From Clostridium swellfunianum (lineage in GTDB: Bacteria > Bacillota > Clostridia > Clostridiales > Clostridiaceae): 64,000 bases of DNA. The notes under the pieces are model-generated. The model did not search any database and was not told where the DNA came from. It saw nothing but the letters and a program-made list of their open reading frames with translations. Location of the stretch: assembly GCF_023656515.1 (NCBI RefSeq), contig NZ_JAMOFV010000006.1, positions 3,842,093 through 3,906,092 on the forward strand, written 5' to 3'. The position numbers and the translations under genes were made by a program. Below, in pieces: positions 17,303 through 26,096 of the stretch. The first letter of the stretch is position 1; every line of letters starts with the position of its first letter.

Positions 17303-18538
17303 ATGAGAGCTGAAATTTTAGCAGTAGGTACAGAAATACTTTTAGGAGACATAGTAAATACGAATTCACACTACATATCCAAAAGGTTAGCGAATTTGGG
17401 GATATCTGTTTATTATCAAACCGTTGTTGGAGATAACGAAGACAGACTTCTTAAAGCTTACGAACTGGCTTTTAGCAGGGCAGATATAGTTATAGCAACA
17501 GGCGGACTTGGACCAACAAATGACGATTTAACAAAGGAAATAGGAGCAAGATATTTTAATAAGAAATTAATAATACACGAAGAATCCTTAGAATATATAA
17601 AGAATTTTTTTGAAAGATTAAACAGGCCTATGAGTGAGGGAAATAGAAAGCAAGCCTTGTTTCCAGAGGGGGCAATAATACTTTCAAACCCAAATGGAAC
17701 TGCTCCAGGATGTATTGTTGAAGAAAAAAACAAAATACTTGTAATGATGCCGGGACCTCCAAAGGAAATGGTGCCTATGTTTGAAACTTCAGTAGTTCCT
17801 TATCTTGAAAAGTTTTCAGATGGTGTTTTGGTTTCAAAGGTGCTTAGGGTTTTAGGACTTGGCGAAAGTGCCATGGCAGAAAAAGTTATAGATATATTAG
17901 AGAATAGCAAAAATCCGACGGCTGCGCCTTATGCAAAGGATTATGAATCAATCCTTAGAATTACTGCAAAAGGAAAGACCAAGGAAGAAGCAGAACGGCT
18001 TATTATTCCTATGGAAAAGGAGATTAGAGATAGACTTGAACTAAATGTTTATGCTGAGGGAGAGACTACAATAGAAAATGTAGTAGGTGAGATGCTTGTT
18101 AGCAGAAACCTTACTATTGCTACTGCTGAATCCTGCACTGGCGGACTTCTAGCAGGTACGCTTATAAACTATCCTGGTATATCTTCCGTTTTTATGGAAG
18201 GAGCCATAACTTATAGCAATGAGGCAAAAATGAAGAGACTTGGCGTTAAGGAAGAAACCTTAAATAAATTTGGGGCTGTAAGTGAAGAAACAGCTAGAGA
18301 AATGGCTGAAGGCATTGCAAAAGCAGCCAATACTGATGTAGGAATATCAGTAACAGGTATAGCGGGTCCAGGTGGAGGTACAGAGGAAAAGCCAGTAGGG
18401 TTGGTTTATGTAGGCCTTTATATAAAAGGTGAAGTTAAAGTTAAGAAGCTCAATATGTTTGGAGATAGGCAAAAAATAAGAAATAGAACTGTTGTAAATA
18501 CCCTTGATTGGCTTAGAAGAGAGCTTTTAGAAAAATAG
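17303..18538 (+). CDS. cinA: CinA: competence/damage-inducible protein, MoCF plus nicotinamide-nucleotide amidase domains
   Basis: 411 residues, the usual CinA length. The N-terminal MoCF-like domain (1-170) has AEILAVGTEILLGDIVNTNS and ATGGLGPTNDDLT, typical of molybdopterin-binding folds and of the ADP-ribose pyrophosphatase part of CinA. The C-terminal domain (about 250-405) has IATAESCTGGLLAGTL and VSVTGIAGPGGG, the nicotinamide mononucleotide deamidase (PncC) signature that recycles NMN. In many Firmicutes cinA is next to recA; here it is followed by a terminator and the fatty-acid operon. Confidence 0.92.
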   Translation: MRAEILAVGTEILLGDIVNTNSHYISKRLANLGISVYYQTVVGDNEDRLLKAYELAFSRADIVIATGGLGPTNDDLTKEIGARYFNKKLIIHEESLEYIKNFFERLNRPMSEGNRKQALFPEGAIILSNPNGTAPGCIVEEKNKILVMMPGPPKEMVPMFETSVVPYLEKFSDGVLVSKVLRVLGLGESAMAEKVIDILENSKNPTAAPYAKDYESILRITAKGKTKEEAERLIIPMEKEIRDRLELNVYAEGETTIENVVGEMLVSRNLTIATAESCTGGLLAGTLINYPGISSVFMEGAITYSNEAKMKRLGVKEETLNKFGAVSEETAREMAEGIAKAANTDVGISVTGIAGPGGGTEEKPVGLVYVGLYIKGEVKVKKLNMFGDRQKIRNRTVVNTLDWLRRELLEK

Positions 18539-18541
18539 TAG

Positions 18542-18570
18542 ATGGTGCAGAAATGCACCATTTTTCTTTT
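18542..18570 (+). terminator. Intrinsic terminator after cinA
   Basis: ATGGTGCA (18542-18549), GAAA tetraloop, TGCACCAT (18554-18561), then TTTTCTTTT. A perfect 8-bp stem. Confidence 0.9.
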
Positions 18571-18642
18571 AAAGAACAATATTAACTCTACAACTTGCTA
18601 TAAATGTTCATAAATAATTAAAATACTTTTTATGGAAGTGGG

Positions 18643-18671
18643 TTGACAGTTATTTAACTTTCTTATATACT
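18643..18671 (+). promoter_or_regulatory. Strong sigma-A promoter of the fatty-acid operon
   Basis: TTGACA (18643-18648), 17-nt spacer, TATACT (18666-18671). The predicted start near 18678 falls inside the first FabT box. The first gene starts at 18742, giving a leader of about 65 nt. Confidence 0.85.
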
Positions 18672-18720
18672 TTGATTATCAAAATAAATGCTTTGATAGT
18701 CAAAACATTTGACAATCAAA
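18671..18720 (+). promoter_or_regulatory. Three FabT-type operator palindromes
   Basis: Three 13-nt palindrome-like boxes: TTTGATTATCAAA (18671-18683), TTTGATAGTCAAA (18692-18704) and TTTGACAATCAAA (18708-18720). They match the FabT consensus known from streptococci and lactococci. Centres are 21 and 16 bp apart. Box 1 overlaps the last base of the -10 and the start site; boxes 2 and 3 are in the leader. The second gene of the operon encodes the MarR-type regulator expected to bind here. Confidence 0.85.
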
Positions 18721-18741
18721 AAAACTTAAGGAGAGGATAAT

Positions 18742-19812
18742 ATGAAACTACCTCCTTTAAAAATAGGTGAGTTAGTGGCAAGCGTTCCAATTATACAAGG
18801 TGGCATGGGGGTAGGAGTTTCAAGGTCTAAACTTGCTTCAGCGGTAGCTAATGAGGGTGGTATAGGTGTTATATCAAGCGCTCAAATTGGTTTTGAAGAA
18901 GCAGATTTTGAGACTAACACTGAAGAAGCTAACCTTAGAGCTATGAAAAAGGAAATAAAAAAGGCAAGAGAGTTAAGCCCTAAGGGAATTATAGCAGTAA
19001 ATATAATGGTTGCTATGAATAATTATAGAGAAATGGTCAAAACTGTAGTGAATGAAAAAATAGATTTAATTATCTCAGGAGCAGGGCTACCTACTGAGCT
19101 TCCAAGCTTGATAAAAGGTTCAGATACAAAAATTGCTCCTATTGTTTCATCGGGTAAGGCTGCAGCAGTAATTACAAAGCTTTGGGACCATAAATATTCT
19201 TATATCCCCGATTTGATAGTTGTAGAAGGACCTAAGGCTGGAGGGCATCTAGGATACTCCTTAGAGCAGCTTAATCCAGGAGAAGAACCAGAGTTGGCTG
19301 ATATAGTAAGAGAAGTTATTCAAGCTATAAAGCCTTATGAACAGAAGTATGAAAAGAGCATTCCTGTAGTAGCTGCTGGTGGTGTTTATACTGGCAAAGA
19401 TATAGTTGAACTTATAAGAATAGGTGCAGCAGGAGTTCAGATGGCGACACGATTTGTAGCCACAGAGGAATGCGATGCAGACATAAGATACAAAATGGCT
19501 TATGTAAATTCAAAGCTAGAAGATATTGAAATAGTAAAAAGTCCAGTAGGAATGCCGGGAAGAGCAATACACAATACATTCTTAGATAAGCTTAAGAATG
19601 GCAGAATTGCGGTGAAGAAATGCTACAATTGTCTGAAACCCTGTGAACCTGCTGTGACTCCTTATTGTATTTCTAAGGCTCTTATTGAAGCAGTAAAAGG
19701 TAATGTTGAGGAAGGCCTTATTTTCACAGGCAGTAATGCCTATAGGCTTAATAAGATTGTTACAGTGAGAGAGCTTATGGATGAATTAGTAAAGGAGGCT
19801 GAGAGCTTATAA
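18742..19812 (+). CDS. NAD(P)H-dependent flavin oxidoreductase (nitronate monooxygenase / FabK paralogue)
   Basis: 356 residues, TIM-barrel FMN enzyme. Family motifs: VPIIQGGMGVGVSRSKLA at the N-terminus, a Gly-rich EGPKAGGHLG near 165-175, and VAAGGVYTGKDIVELIRIGAAGVQMATRF for phosphate and flavin binding. A C-terminal extension has a cysteine cluster KKCYNCLKPCEPAVTPYC (about residues 292-309), absent from the true FabK at 21571. It is the first gene of the operon, under the FabT boxes, and stops directly before the fabT-like ATG. It may be a second enoyl reductase or an accessory oxidoreductase. GGAGAGGA precedes ATG 18742. Confidence 0.8.
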   Translation: MKLPPLKIGELVASVPIIQGGMGVGVSRSKLASAVANEGGIGVISSAQIGFEEADFETNTEEANLRAMKKEIKKARELSPKGIIAVNIMVAMNNYREMVKTVVNEKIDLIISGAGLPTELPSLIKGSDTKIAPIVSSGKAAAVITKLWDHKYSYIPDLIVVEGPKAGGHLGYSLEQLNPGEEPELADIVREVIQAIKPYEQKYEKSIPVVAAGGVYTGKDIVELIRIGAAGVQMATRFVATEECDADIRYKMAYVNSKLEDIEIVKSPVGMPGRAIHNTFLDKLKNGRIAVKKCYNCLKPCEPAVTPYCISKALIEAVKGNVEEGLIFTGSNAYRLNKIVTVRELMDELVKEAESL

Positions 19813-20274
19813 ATGAGTAAAACTATAAATGTGTTAAATGAACTTTTAGTGGATTTATTTAACGACATACTTACTATTGAACAGAGAGCTTTAAGCGAAG
19901 GCGAATTTAAGGATTTATCTATAACGGAAATACACACCATTGAGGCTATAGGTATGTATGAAGCTAGAAGTATGTCTGAGGTAGCAAAAGACTTAGAGAT
20001 AACTGTAGGCACTCTAACTACTGCAATAAACAATCTTGTTAAGAAGGGTTATGTTGAAAGAGAGAGGCTTGAGGGAGATAGAAGGGTCGTTTTAATTAGG
20101 CTTACTAAAAGAGGCAAGCTTGCCTATAGGATACATGATAAGTTTCATAAGGATATGATCAGAGAAACAATTCAGGATTTGAGCGAACAGGAAGAGGAAG
20201 TATTAATACACTCACTTGAGAAACTAAATAGATTTTTTAAATCAAAATACAATCTAACTAGTAAAGAGGGTTAA
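19813..20274 (+). CDS. fabT: FabT-like MarR family repressor of fatty-acid synthesis
   Basis: 153 residues with a MarR winged helix: the recognition region SEVAKDLEITVGTLTTAINNLVKKGYVERER near 60-90, then the beta-wing with DRRVVLIRLT. It lies second in the fatty-acid operon, like fabT of other Firmicutes, and directly behind three FabT-like palindromes. In the known FabT system, acyl-ACP is the corepressor that raises DNA affinity. Autoregulation is inferred from the operator position. The gene starts immediately after the preceding stop and ends 5 nt before fabH. Confidence 0.88.
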   Translation: MSKTINVLNELLVDLFNDILTIEQRALSEGEFKDLSITEIHTIEAIGMYEARSMSEVAKDLEITVGTLTTAINNLVKKGYVERERLEGDRRVVLIRLTKRGKLAYRIHDKFHKDMIRETIQDLSEQEEEVLIHSLEKLNRFFKSKYNLTSKEG

Positions 20275-20279
20275 GTATA

Positions 20280-21257
20280 ATGAAACAAGTTAAAATTGCT
20301 TCCATAGGAAGTTATGTTCCACCCAAAATAATGACAAATGATGATTTATCCAAGCTTGTAGATACAAATGACGAATGGATTACAACTAGAACAGGTATAA
20401 AAGAAAGAAGGATTTCAGAAGGAGAGAATACTTCAGACTTAGGTGCAAAAGCAGCAATTAAAGCGCTTGAAAAAGCGTCTCTAACTCCTGAAGAAATTGA
20501 CTTGATTGTAGTTGCAACCTCATCACCAGATGCATTAAGTCCTTCTACTGCTGTATATATTCAGTCTAAGATAGGAGCGTTTAATGCAGCATGCTTTGAT
20601 ATATCTGCAGCTTGCTCAGGTTTTATATATGCTTTAAATGTTGCAGCACAGTTTATTAAGACTGGTCAAAGCAAGAAAGCTTTAGTTGTTGGTGCAGAAG
20701 TGCTATCAAAAGTTACTGATTGGACAGATAGAAATACTTGTGTACTATTTGGTGATGGTGCAGGAGCAGCAGTACTTATGCCAAGCGAGGAAAAAGGTAT
20801 TGCTTCTATATTTAATGGAGCTGATGGAAGAAAAACTGAGTTTTTAACTCTTGGCTGCGTCCCAGTAAAAAATCCTTTAGTTAAGCCAGAAAAGCTTGAG
20901 GACTTTAAAATAAGCATGGATGGAAGAGAAGTGTTTAGATTTGCTTCTGGAATTATTCTTGAGGCAATTGATAAGGTGCTAAAAGATACAGGTTATAGCC
21001 TTGATGATGTTAAATATATAGTACCTCATCAAGCTAACTATAGAATCATTGAGTTTGCAGCAAAAAAACTTGGTGCGGCAAATGATAAGTTCTATGTAAA
21101 TCTCCAGAACTATGGTAATACCTCAGCAGCAAGTATTCCAATTGCTTTGGATGAAATGGTTGAAAAAGGACTGCTGCAAAAGGGAGATAAGATTATATTG
21201 GTTGCCTTTGGGGCAGGATTTACTTGGTCAGTAGCTCTAGTTGAATGGAGTTTCTAA
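20280..21257 (+). CDS. fabH: 3-oxoacyl-ACP synthase III (FabH)
   Basis: 325 residues. Starts fatty-acid synthesis by condensing acetyl- or branched acyl-CoA with malonyl-ACP. The catalytic triad is present: C112 in ISAACSGF, H250 in VPHQANYRI and N280 in NYGNTSAAS. The N-terminal DEWITTRTGIKERRI is the standard FabH start region, and GAGFTWSVALVEW the ending. The ribosome binding site lies at the end of fabT. Full length; expected active. Confidence 0.97.
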   Translation: MKQVKIASIGSYVPPKIMTNDDLSKLVDTNDEWITTRTGIKERRISEGENTSDLGAKAAIKALEKASLTPEEIDLIVVATSSPDALSPSTAVYIQSKIGAFNAACFDISAACSGFIYALNVAAQFIKTGQSKKALVVGAEVLSKVTDWTDRNTCVLFGDGAGAAVLMPSEEKGIASIFNGADGRKTEFLTLGCVPVKNPLVKPEKLEDFKISMDGREVFRFASGIILEAIDKVLKDTGYSLDDVKYIVPHQANYRIIEFAAKKLGAANDKFYVNLQNYGNTSAASIPIALDEMVEKGLLQKGDKIILVAFGAGFTWSVALVEWSF

Positions 21258-21313
21258 AAATAAATAATAAAAAATTTAAAAATATGATTTAGTGATTAGG
21301 GAGGAATTTTAAA

Positions 21314-21538
21314 ATGATATTTGAAAAGATTAAGGGAGTTATAGCAAGCCAATTAGGAATTGAAGAGGATGAAATTAAATTAGAGACAAGCTTTGAAGAT
21401 TTAGGAGTAGATTCATTGGATCTTTTCCAAATTATAATCGAGCTTGAAGAAGAATTTGGAATTCAAATAGAAGAGGCTGAAAGCATCAAAACAGTTCAGG
21501 ATGCAGTAAAGTATGTTGAAGAAAGAGTGGAAGAATAG
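21314..21538 (+). CDS. acpP: Acyl carrier protein
   Basis: 74 residues, strongly acidic. GVDSLDLFQIIIELEEEFGI contains the phosphopantetheine attachment site, Ser34 of DSLD. The four-helix pattern and length are normal for AcpP. GGGAGG precedes the ATG. It carries acyl intermediates for the enzymes around it. The gap to fabH is 56 nt of AT-rich sequence without an obvious terminator. Confidence 0.95.
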   Translation: MIFEKIKGVIASQLGIEEDEIKLETSFEDLGVDSLDLFQIIIELEEEFGIQIEEAESIKTVQDAVKYVEERVEE

Positions 21539-21570
21539 AAGTAGTAGACTGATATTATGGGAGGGCTACC

Positions 21571-22503
21571 ATGTTTAAATCTAAATTGTGCGACATGATA
21601 GGAATTAAATATCCAATTATTCAAGGTGGAATGGCTTGGGTTGCAGACAGCTCACTTGCAGCAGCGGTTTCTAACGCTGGAGGCTTAGGGCTTATAGCAG
21701 GAGCTAATGCACCAGTTGATTATATAAGGGAAGAAATCAGAAAAGCGAAAGCTTTAACTGATAAGCCTTTTGGTGTGAACATAATGCTTATGAGCAGCAA
21801 TGCAGAGGAGCTTGCAAAGCTTGTTTGCGAAGAAGGAGTTAAGGTAGTCACTACTGGAGCAGGTAATCCAGGAAAGTATATAGAAATGTGGAAGGCTCAT
21901 GGAATTATAGTTATTCCAGTTGTTCCTTCTGTAGCTCTTGCTAAGAGAATGGAGAGAACAGGGGCAGATGCGGTTGTTGCTGAAGGCTGCGAGTCTGGAG
22001 GACACGTAGGTGAGCTTACTACCATGGCACTTGTTCCTCAGGTTGTAGATGCGGTAAATATTCCTGTTATTGCAGCTGGTGGAATTGGTGATGGAAGAGG
22101 AGTTGCCGCAGCATTTATGCTGGGCGCAGAAGGCGTGCAAATTGGAACAAGATTCTTGGTTGCTGATGAATGTACGATTCATGAAAACTACAAGCAGAAA
22201 GTTCTAGATGCAGGAGATATAGATACAGTAGTCACCGGAAGACCAACAGGTCACCCAGTTCGTATTCTAAGAAACAAACTTGCAAGACAATACCAGGTAT
22301 TGGAGAAAAGTGGAGCTTCCGTTGAAGAACTTGAAGCTTTAGGTAAAGGTGCTTTGCCAAAAGCAGTTAGAGAAGGAGACGTAGACTACGGCTCAGTTAT
22401 GGCGGGACAGATTGCTGGTCTTATAAAAAAGAAGCAAAGCTGTAAAGAGATAGTTGAAGAGATGTTTACTGAAGCTGAAGCAGTATGCAAAAAATTTGTA
22501 TAG
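21571..22503 (+). CDS. fabK: Enoyl-ACP reductase II (FabK)
   Basis: 310 residues, FMN-dependent TIM barrel. PIIQGGMAWVADSSLAAAVSNAGGLG at the N-terminus, EGCESGGHVGELTTMALVPQVVDAV in the middle and AAGGIGDGRGVAAAFMLGAEGVQIGTRF later are diagnostic for FabK. It carries out the last reduction of each elongation cycle. Its place between acpP and fabD is the usual FabK locus in Firmicutes. Compared with the paralogue at 18742 it lacks the C-terminal cysteine cluster. GGGAGGG before ATG 21571. Confidence 0.95.
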   Translation: MFKSKLCDMIGIKYPIIQGGMAWVADSSLAAAVSNAGGLGLIAGANAPVDYIREEIRKAKALTDKPFGVNIMLMSSNAEELAKLVCEEGVKVVTTGAGNPGKYIEMWKAHGIIVIPVVPSVALAKRMERTGADAVVAEGCESGGHVGELTTMALVPQVVDAVNIPVIAAGGIGDGRGVAAAFMLGAEGVQIGTRFLVADECTIHENYKQKVLDAGDIDTVVTGRPTGHPVRILRNKLARQYQVLEKSGASVEELEALGKGALPKAVREGDVDYGSVMAGQIAGLIKKKQSCKEIVEEMFTEAEAVCKKFV

Positions 22504-22504
22504 G

Positions 22505-22580
22505 TTAAAGTCCTAAATTGACTTTAATGGTAGTTTGTGAGCAGGAATAAACAAGCTTAAACTATCCAGTGTTTCCACTG
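22505..22580 (+). promoter_or_regulatory. Structured leader (copy A) before fabD
   Basis: P1: TTAAAGTC (22505-22512) pairs with GACTTTAA (22520-22527), loop CTAAATT. P2: TAGTTT (22531-22536) pairs with AAACTA (22559-22564), flanked by GG and CC. P3: CAGTG-TTTC-CACTG (22567-22580). No T-run follows any stem. The layout and the bases CTTTAATGG...CCAGTGTT recur before accB. Confidence 0.55.
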
Positions 22581-22594
22581 AAGGGAGAAAGGTT

Positions 22595-23536
22595 ATGGGT
22601 AAGATTGCATTTATATTTGCGGGCCAAGGCGCTCAATATGCGGGTATGGGAAAAGAACTTGCAGAAAATATAGCAGCAAGTAGAGAAGTATTTGATGAAG
22701 CAGATAAAGCTTTAGGTTTCCCTATAAGCAAGCTTTGCTTTGAAGGTCCTAAAGAAGAATTAGATAAAACTGAAAACACTCAACCGGCAATTTTAACTAC
22801 AAGTGTTGCAGCTTTAAGAGCTTTAGAGCAAAAAGGGTTTAAGCCTGACGTTGTTGCAGGCTTAAGTCTTGGAGAATATTCAGCTTTAGTTTGCAGCAGT
22901 GCATTAAACTTCAGTGAGGCTGTAAAGCTGGTTAAAAAGAGAGGAAAGTTTATGCAAGAGGCTGTTCCTGTAGGAATAGGTACTATGGCAGCAGTACTTG
23001 GGCTTGGAGCAGAAGAAGTTAGGTCAGCTTGTGCTGAAGCTAGTGAATTTGGAATAGTTGAACCAGCTAACTTTAACTGTCCAGGGCAAATTGTAATAGG
23101 CGGAGAAATAGAAGCTGTTAGAATTGCTTCTGAAAAAGCAAAAGAAAGAGGAGCAAAGGTTATGCCTCTTTCAGTTAGTGCACCTTTCCATACCTCTATG
23201 TTAAAACTTGCTGCAAGAAAACTTGAAGAAGAGTTGAACTCAGTTGAAATTGGTGAAATTAAGGTTCCTATCATAACCAACGTAACAGGGGACTATGTTA
23301 AGGAAGCTGGAGATATAAAAGGACTTCTTAAGAGACAGGTTATGAGTTCTGTATTATGGGAAAACTCCATAAGAAAAATGATTGAGGATGGAGTAGATAC
23401 CTTTGTAGAGCTTGGACCAGGAAAAGTGTTAAGCGGGTTTGTTAAAAAGATAGATAGAAAAGTTACTGTAGTAAACGTTGAAGACATGAAGTCTTTAGAA
23501 AAGGTTTGTGAAATATTAAACAGTCAGGAGAGATAG
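22595..23536 (+). CDS. fabD: Malonyl-CoA:ACP transacylase (FabD)
   Basis: 313 residues. Moves malonyl from CoA to ACP. Nucleophile Ser91 in VAGLSLGEYSAL (GxSxG) and catalytic His199 in SAPFHTSML are present. IFAGQGAQYAGMGKEL is the typical N-terminus and VELGPGKVLSGF the typical C-terminal motif. GGGAG precedes ATG 22595, and fabG starts 3 nt after the stop. The gene is preceded by the structured leader at 22505-22580. Confidence 0.97.
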   Translation: MGKIAFIFAGQGAQYAGMGKELAENIAASREVFDEADKALGFPISKLCFEGPKEELDKTENTQPAILTTSVAALRALEQKGFKPDVVAGLSLGEYSALVCSSALNFSEAVKLVKKRGKFMQEAVPVGIGTMAAVLGLGAEEVRSACAEASEFGIVEPANFNCPGQIVIGGEIEAVRIASEKAKERGAKVMPLSVSAPFHTSMLKLAARKLEEELNSVEIGEIKVPIITNVTGDYVKEAGDIKGLLKRQVMSSVLWENSIRKMIEDGVDTFVELGPGKVLSGFVKKIDRKVTVVNVEDMKSLEKVCEILNSQER

Positions 23537-23539
23537 AGT

Positions 23540-24280
23540 ATGCTAACTGGAAAGGTAGCAGTAGTAACAGGAGCAGGCAGAGGAATAGGAAGAGCTATTG
23601 CCGTAAAACTAGCACAGCTTGGAGCTAGCATAGTTATCAATTATAGAAGCAGTGCAAAGGAAGCTGAGGATGTTGTTTCTGAGATAAGAAATTGTGGCGG
23701 AAAGGCCGAGATGGTGCAGGGTGATGTAAGCAGCTTTGATGAGGCAGAAAAAGTTATAAAGTTTGCTGTTGAAAACTTTGGGAGATTAGATATTCTAGTA
23801 AATAATGCTGGCATTACTAAAGATACTCTACTTTTAAGAATGAAAGAAGATGATTTTAGCAAAGTCTTAGACATTAACTTAAAGGGAGTATTTAACTGCA
23901 CAAAGCATGCAAGTAATATAATGCTTAAGCAAAAGAGCGGCAGGATAATAAATATTTCTTCAGTCATAGGTCTTATCGGTAATGCCGGTCAGGCAAATTA
24001 TGCAGCTGCAAAGGCTGGAATTATAGGCTTTACCAAATCCGTTGCAAAGGAGCTTGGAACTCGTGGAATAACTGCTAATGCAATTGCTCCAGGTTTTATA
24101 ACTACTGATATGACTGAGGTATTATCAGATAAGGTTAAGGAAAAGCTACTGGAAAATGTTCCTCTTAAGAGGCTTGGAAGTCCAGAGGATGTGGCTAATT
24201 TAGCAGCATTTTTGGCTTCAGAAAATGCAAGCTATATAACAGGCCAGGTTATAAACGTAGACGGCGGAATGGTAATGTAA
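23540..24280 (+). CDS. fabG: 3-oxoacyl-ACP reductase (FabG)
   Basis: 246 residues, short-chain dehydrogenase. NADPH-binding TGAGRGIG (10-17), NNAGITKD near 86-93, catalytic Ser in INISSVIG (about 140-141), and Y154/K158 in NYAAAKAG. It reduces 3-oxoacyl-ACP to 3-hydroxyacyl-ACP. It starts 3 nt after fabD, with its ribosome binding site GGAGAGA inside the fabD end, so the two are coupled. Full length. Confidence 0.97.
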   Translation: MLTGKVAVVTGAGRGIGRAIAVKLAQLGASIVINYRSSAKEAEDVVSEIRNCGGKAEMVQGDVSSFDEAEKVIKFAVENFGRLDILVNNAGITKDTLLLRMKEDDFSKVLDINLKGVFNCTKHASNIMLKQKSGRIINISSVIGLIGNAGQANYAAAKAGIIGFTKSVAKELGTRGITANAIAPGFITTDMTEVLSDKVKEKLLENVPLKRLGSPEDVANLAAFLASENASYITGQVINVDGGMVM

Positions 24281-24291
24281 GGGAGGCAATT

Positions 24292-25530
24292 ATGAAAAAT
24301 AGAGTTGTAGTTACTGGAATGGGAGCAATAACGCCTCTGGGTAACGATGTGAATTCCTTTTGGAAGGGAATTAAAGAAGGAAAAAATGGGATAGACTATA
24401 TAACTCAAATTAATACTGAAAGATTAAAGGTTAAGGTTGCAGCAGAGGTAAAAGACTTTAAGCCTGAAAGCTATATTGATAGAAAAGAAGCAAAGAGAAT
24501 GGACAGATACTGCCAGCTAGCTTTAGCTGCTTCTAAAGAAGCAATTGAGGATTCGGGGTTGGATCTGGACAATATAAATAAGGAAAGATTAGGTGTAGTT
24601 GTTGGTTCAGGAATTGGAGGATTGGCAACAATAGAAAGAGAAGTTAAAACCCTAGTTGAAAAAGGACCAAATAGAGTTTCACCACTTTTTATACCAATGG
24701 CTATAAGCAATATGGCAGCAGGAAACATTGCTATAAGATATGGTGCTAAGGGAATGTGTACTTCTGTTGTTACGGCTTGCGCAACAGGAACAAATGCAAT
24801 TGGAGATTCTTTAAGACTTCTTCAATATGGAATGGCAGATGTCATTATAGCTGGTGGTGCTGAAGCTTCCGTTACTGAACTTGCGATTGCAGGTTTTACC
24901 AATTTAACTGCACTTAGCAACAGTAATGATCCTAACAGTGCTTCAACTCCATTTGATGTAAACAGAAGTGGTTTTGTTATGGGAGAGGGTGCTGGAATTT
25001 TAATTCTTGAAACTTTAGAGCATGCTCAAAAAAGAGGTGCAAAAATATATGCTGAGCTTGTTGGATATGGATCAACTTGTGATGCTCATCATATGACTGC
25101 ACCTGCACCAGAAGGTGAAGGTGGAGCTAGAGCGTTAAAATTAGCTATAGAGGATTCTGGAATTGATGTATCTGAGGTATCATATATAAATGCACATGGA
25201 ACAAGTACACCATTAAATGATAAGTATGAAACAATGGCTATAAAAACAGTTTTAGGTGAATATGCTTATAAAGTGCCTGTTAGTTCAACTAAGTCTATGA
25301 CAGGACATTTGCTTGGAGCAGCGGGTGCAATAGAAGGAATTATATGCGTTAAGGCGCTTCAAGAAGGATATGTTCCACCTACAATTAACTACAATACTCC
25401 AGATCCAGAGTGTGATTTAGATTATGTTCCAAATCAAGGCAGAGAAGCAGAGCTTAAGTATGCTGCATCAAACTCACTTGGTTTTGGAGGGCACAATGCT
25501 ACAATAATGTTTAAAAAGTGGAGTGAATAA
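24292..25530 (+). CDS. fabF: 3-oxoacyl-ACP synthase II (FabF)
   Basis: 412 residues. Elongating condensing enzyme. Catalytic residues C163 (VTACATGTN), H302 (NAHGTSTP) and H339 ([10 protein letters not shown]) are all present. [10 protein letters not shown] near the end is the conserved Gly loop. No fabB or fabA is visible in this window, so FabF is the only elongation synthase here. GGGAGGC precedes ATG 24292. Confidence 0.97.
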   Translation: MKNRVVVTGMGAITPLGNDVNSFWKGIKEGKNGIDYITQINTERLKVKVAAEVKDFKPESYIDRKEAKRMDRYCQLALAASKEAIEDSGLDLDNINKERLGVVVGSGIGGLATIEREVKTLVEKGPNRVSPLFIPMAISNMAAGNIAIRYGAKGMCTSVVTACATGTNAIGDSLRLLQYGMADVIIAGGAEASVTELAIAGFTNLTALSNSNDPNSASTPFDVNRSGFVMGEGAGILILETLEHAQKRGAKIYAELVGYGSTCDAHHMTAPAPEGEGGARALKLAIEDSGIDVSEVSYINAHGTSTPLNDKYETMAIKTVLGEYAYKVPVSSTKSMTGHLLGAAGAIEGIICVKALQEGYVPPTINYNTPDPECDLDYVPNQGREAELKYAASNSLGFGGHNATIMFKKWSE

Positions 25531-25537
25531 AGGGCGA

Positions 25538-25595
25538 TTAAGGTTCAAAATGAACTTTAATGGGCAATCTAATCAGTTAGATTGCCCAGTGTTCC
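25538..25595 (+). promoter_or_regulatory. Structured leader (copy B) before accB
   Basis: P1: TTAAGGTTC (25538-25546) pairs with GAACTTTAA (25552-25560), loop AAAAT. P2: GGGCAATCTAA (25562-25572), loop TCAG, TTAGATTGCCC (25577-25587), 11 perfect pairs. Then AGTGTTCC. P1, the junction CTTTAATGG and the tail CCAGTGTT match copy A before fabD, while the P2 sequence differs but still pairs. No T-run, so not a simple terminator. Confidence 0.55.
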
Positions 25596-25613
25596 GAGTA
25601 AGAGGAGGATTCT

Positions 25614-26087
25614 ATGGATTATAAAGCAATCCAGGAGCTTATAAAGACAGTAAGTGATTCACAACTTACCCTTGTGGAATTAGAAACAGAAGGAATGAAG
25701 ATAAAGCTTGAAAAAAAACAAGAAGTTGTTTCTTTTGAAAGAATACCAGAAGTTGTAAAGACTGTTGCAGTAGAACAGCAGATTCCAGTAATAAGCGAGC
25801 TTGTGAGAAGCGAAGAAAACGAACAAGTAAGAGCTCAACAGGTTAAACAAGAAGGTACAATAGTAACTTCACCAATAGTTGGAACCTTCTACGCTTCACC
25901 AGGACCAAACGCAGAAGTTTTTGTATCTCTGGGTTCAAAGGTTAAGAAAGGCCAAGTGCTTTGCATAATTGAAGCTATGAAACTTATGAATGAAATTGAA
26001 AGTGAAATAGATGGTGAAGTTGCAGAAATTTTAGTTGAGAATGAGCAGATGGTTGAATTCGGTCAGCCATTATTTAGAATTGTTTAG
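25614..26087 (+). CDS. accB: Biotin carboxyl carrier protein of acetyl-CoA carboxylase (AccB)
   Basis: 157 residues. The C-terminal biotinyl domain (about 85-157) holds [10 protein letters not shown] with the biotinylated Lys123. [29 protein letters not shown] leads into the domain, including the thumb region. The N-terminal part is charged and flexible, with Gln/Glu-rich linkers. GAGGAGG is a strong ribosome binding site. Works with AccC and the AccA/AccD carboxyltransferase encoded downstream. Confidence 0.96.
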   Translation: MDYKAIQELIKTVSDSQLTLVELETEGMKIKLEKKQEVVSFERIPEVVKTVAVEQQIPVISELVRSEENEQVRAQQVKQEGTIVTSPIVGTFYASPGPNAEVFVSLGSKVKKGQVLCIIEAMKLMNEIESEIDGEVAEILVENEQMVEFGQPLFRIV

Positions 26088-26096
26088 GAGAGTGCT

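Noticed and set aside
21754..22182. 142-codon minus-strand frame inside fabK
   Set aside because: Antisense to a conserved gene; Cys/Ser/Asn-rich shadow translation.
22780..23280. 166-codon minus-strand frame inside fabD
   Set aside because: Lies wholly opposite a clear gene, no ribosome binding site, Ser/Pro/Thr-rich translation typical of an antisense shadow.
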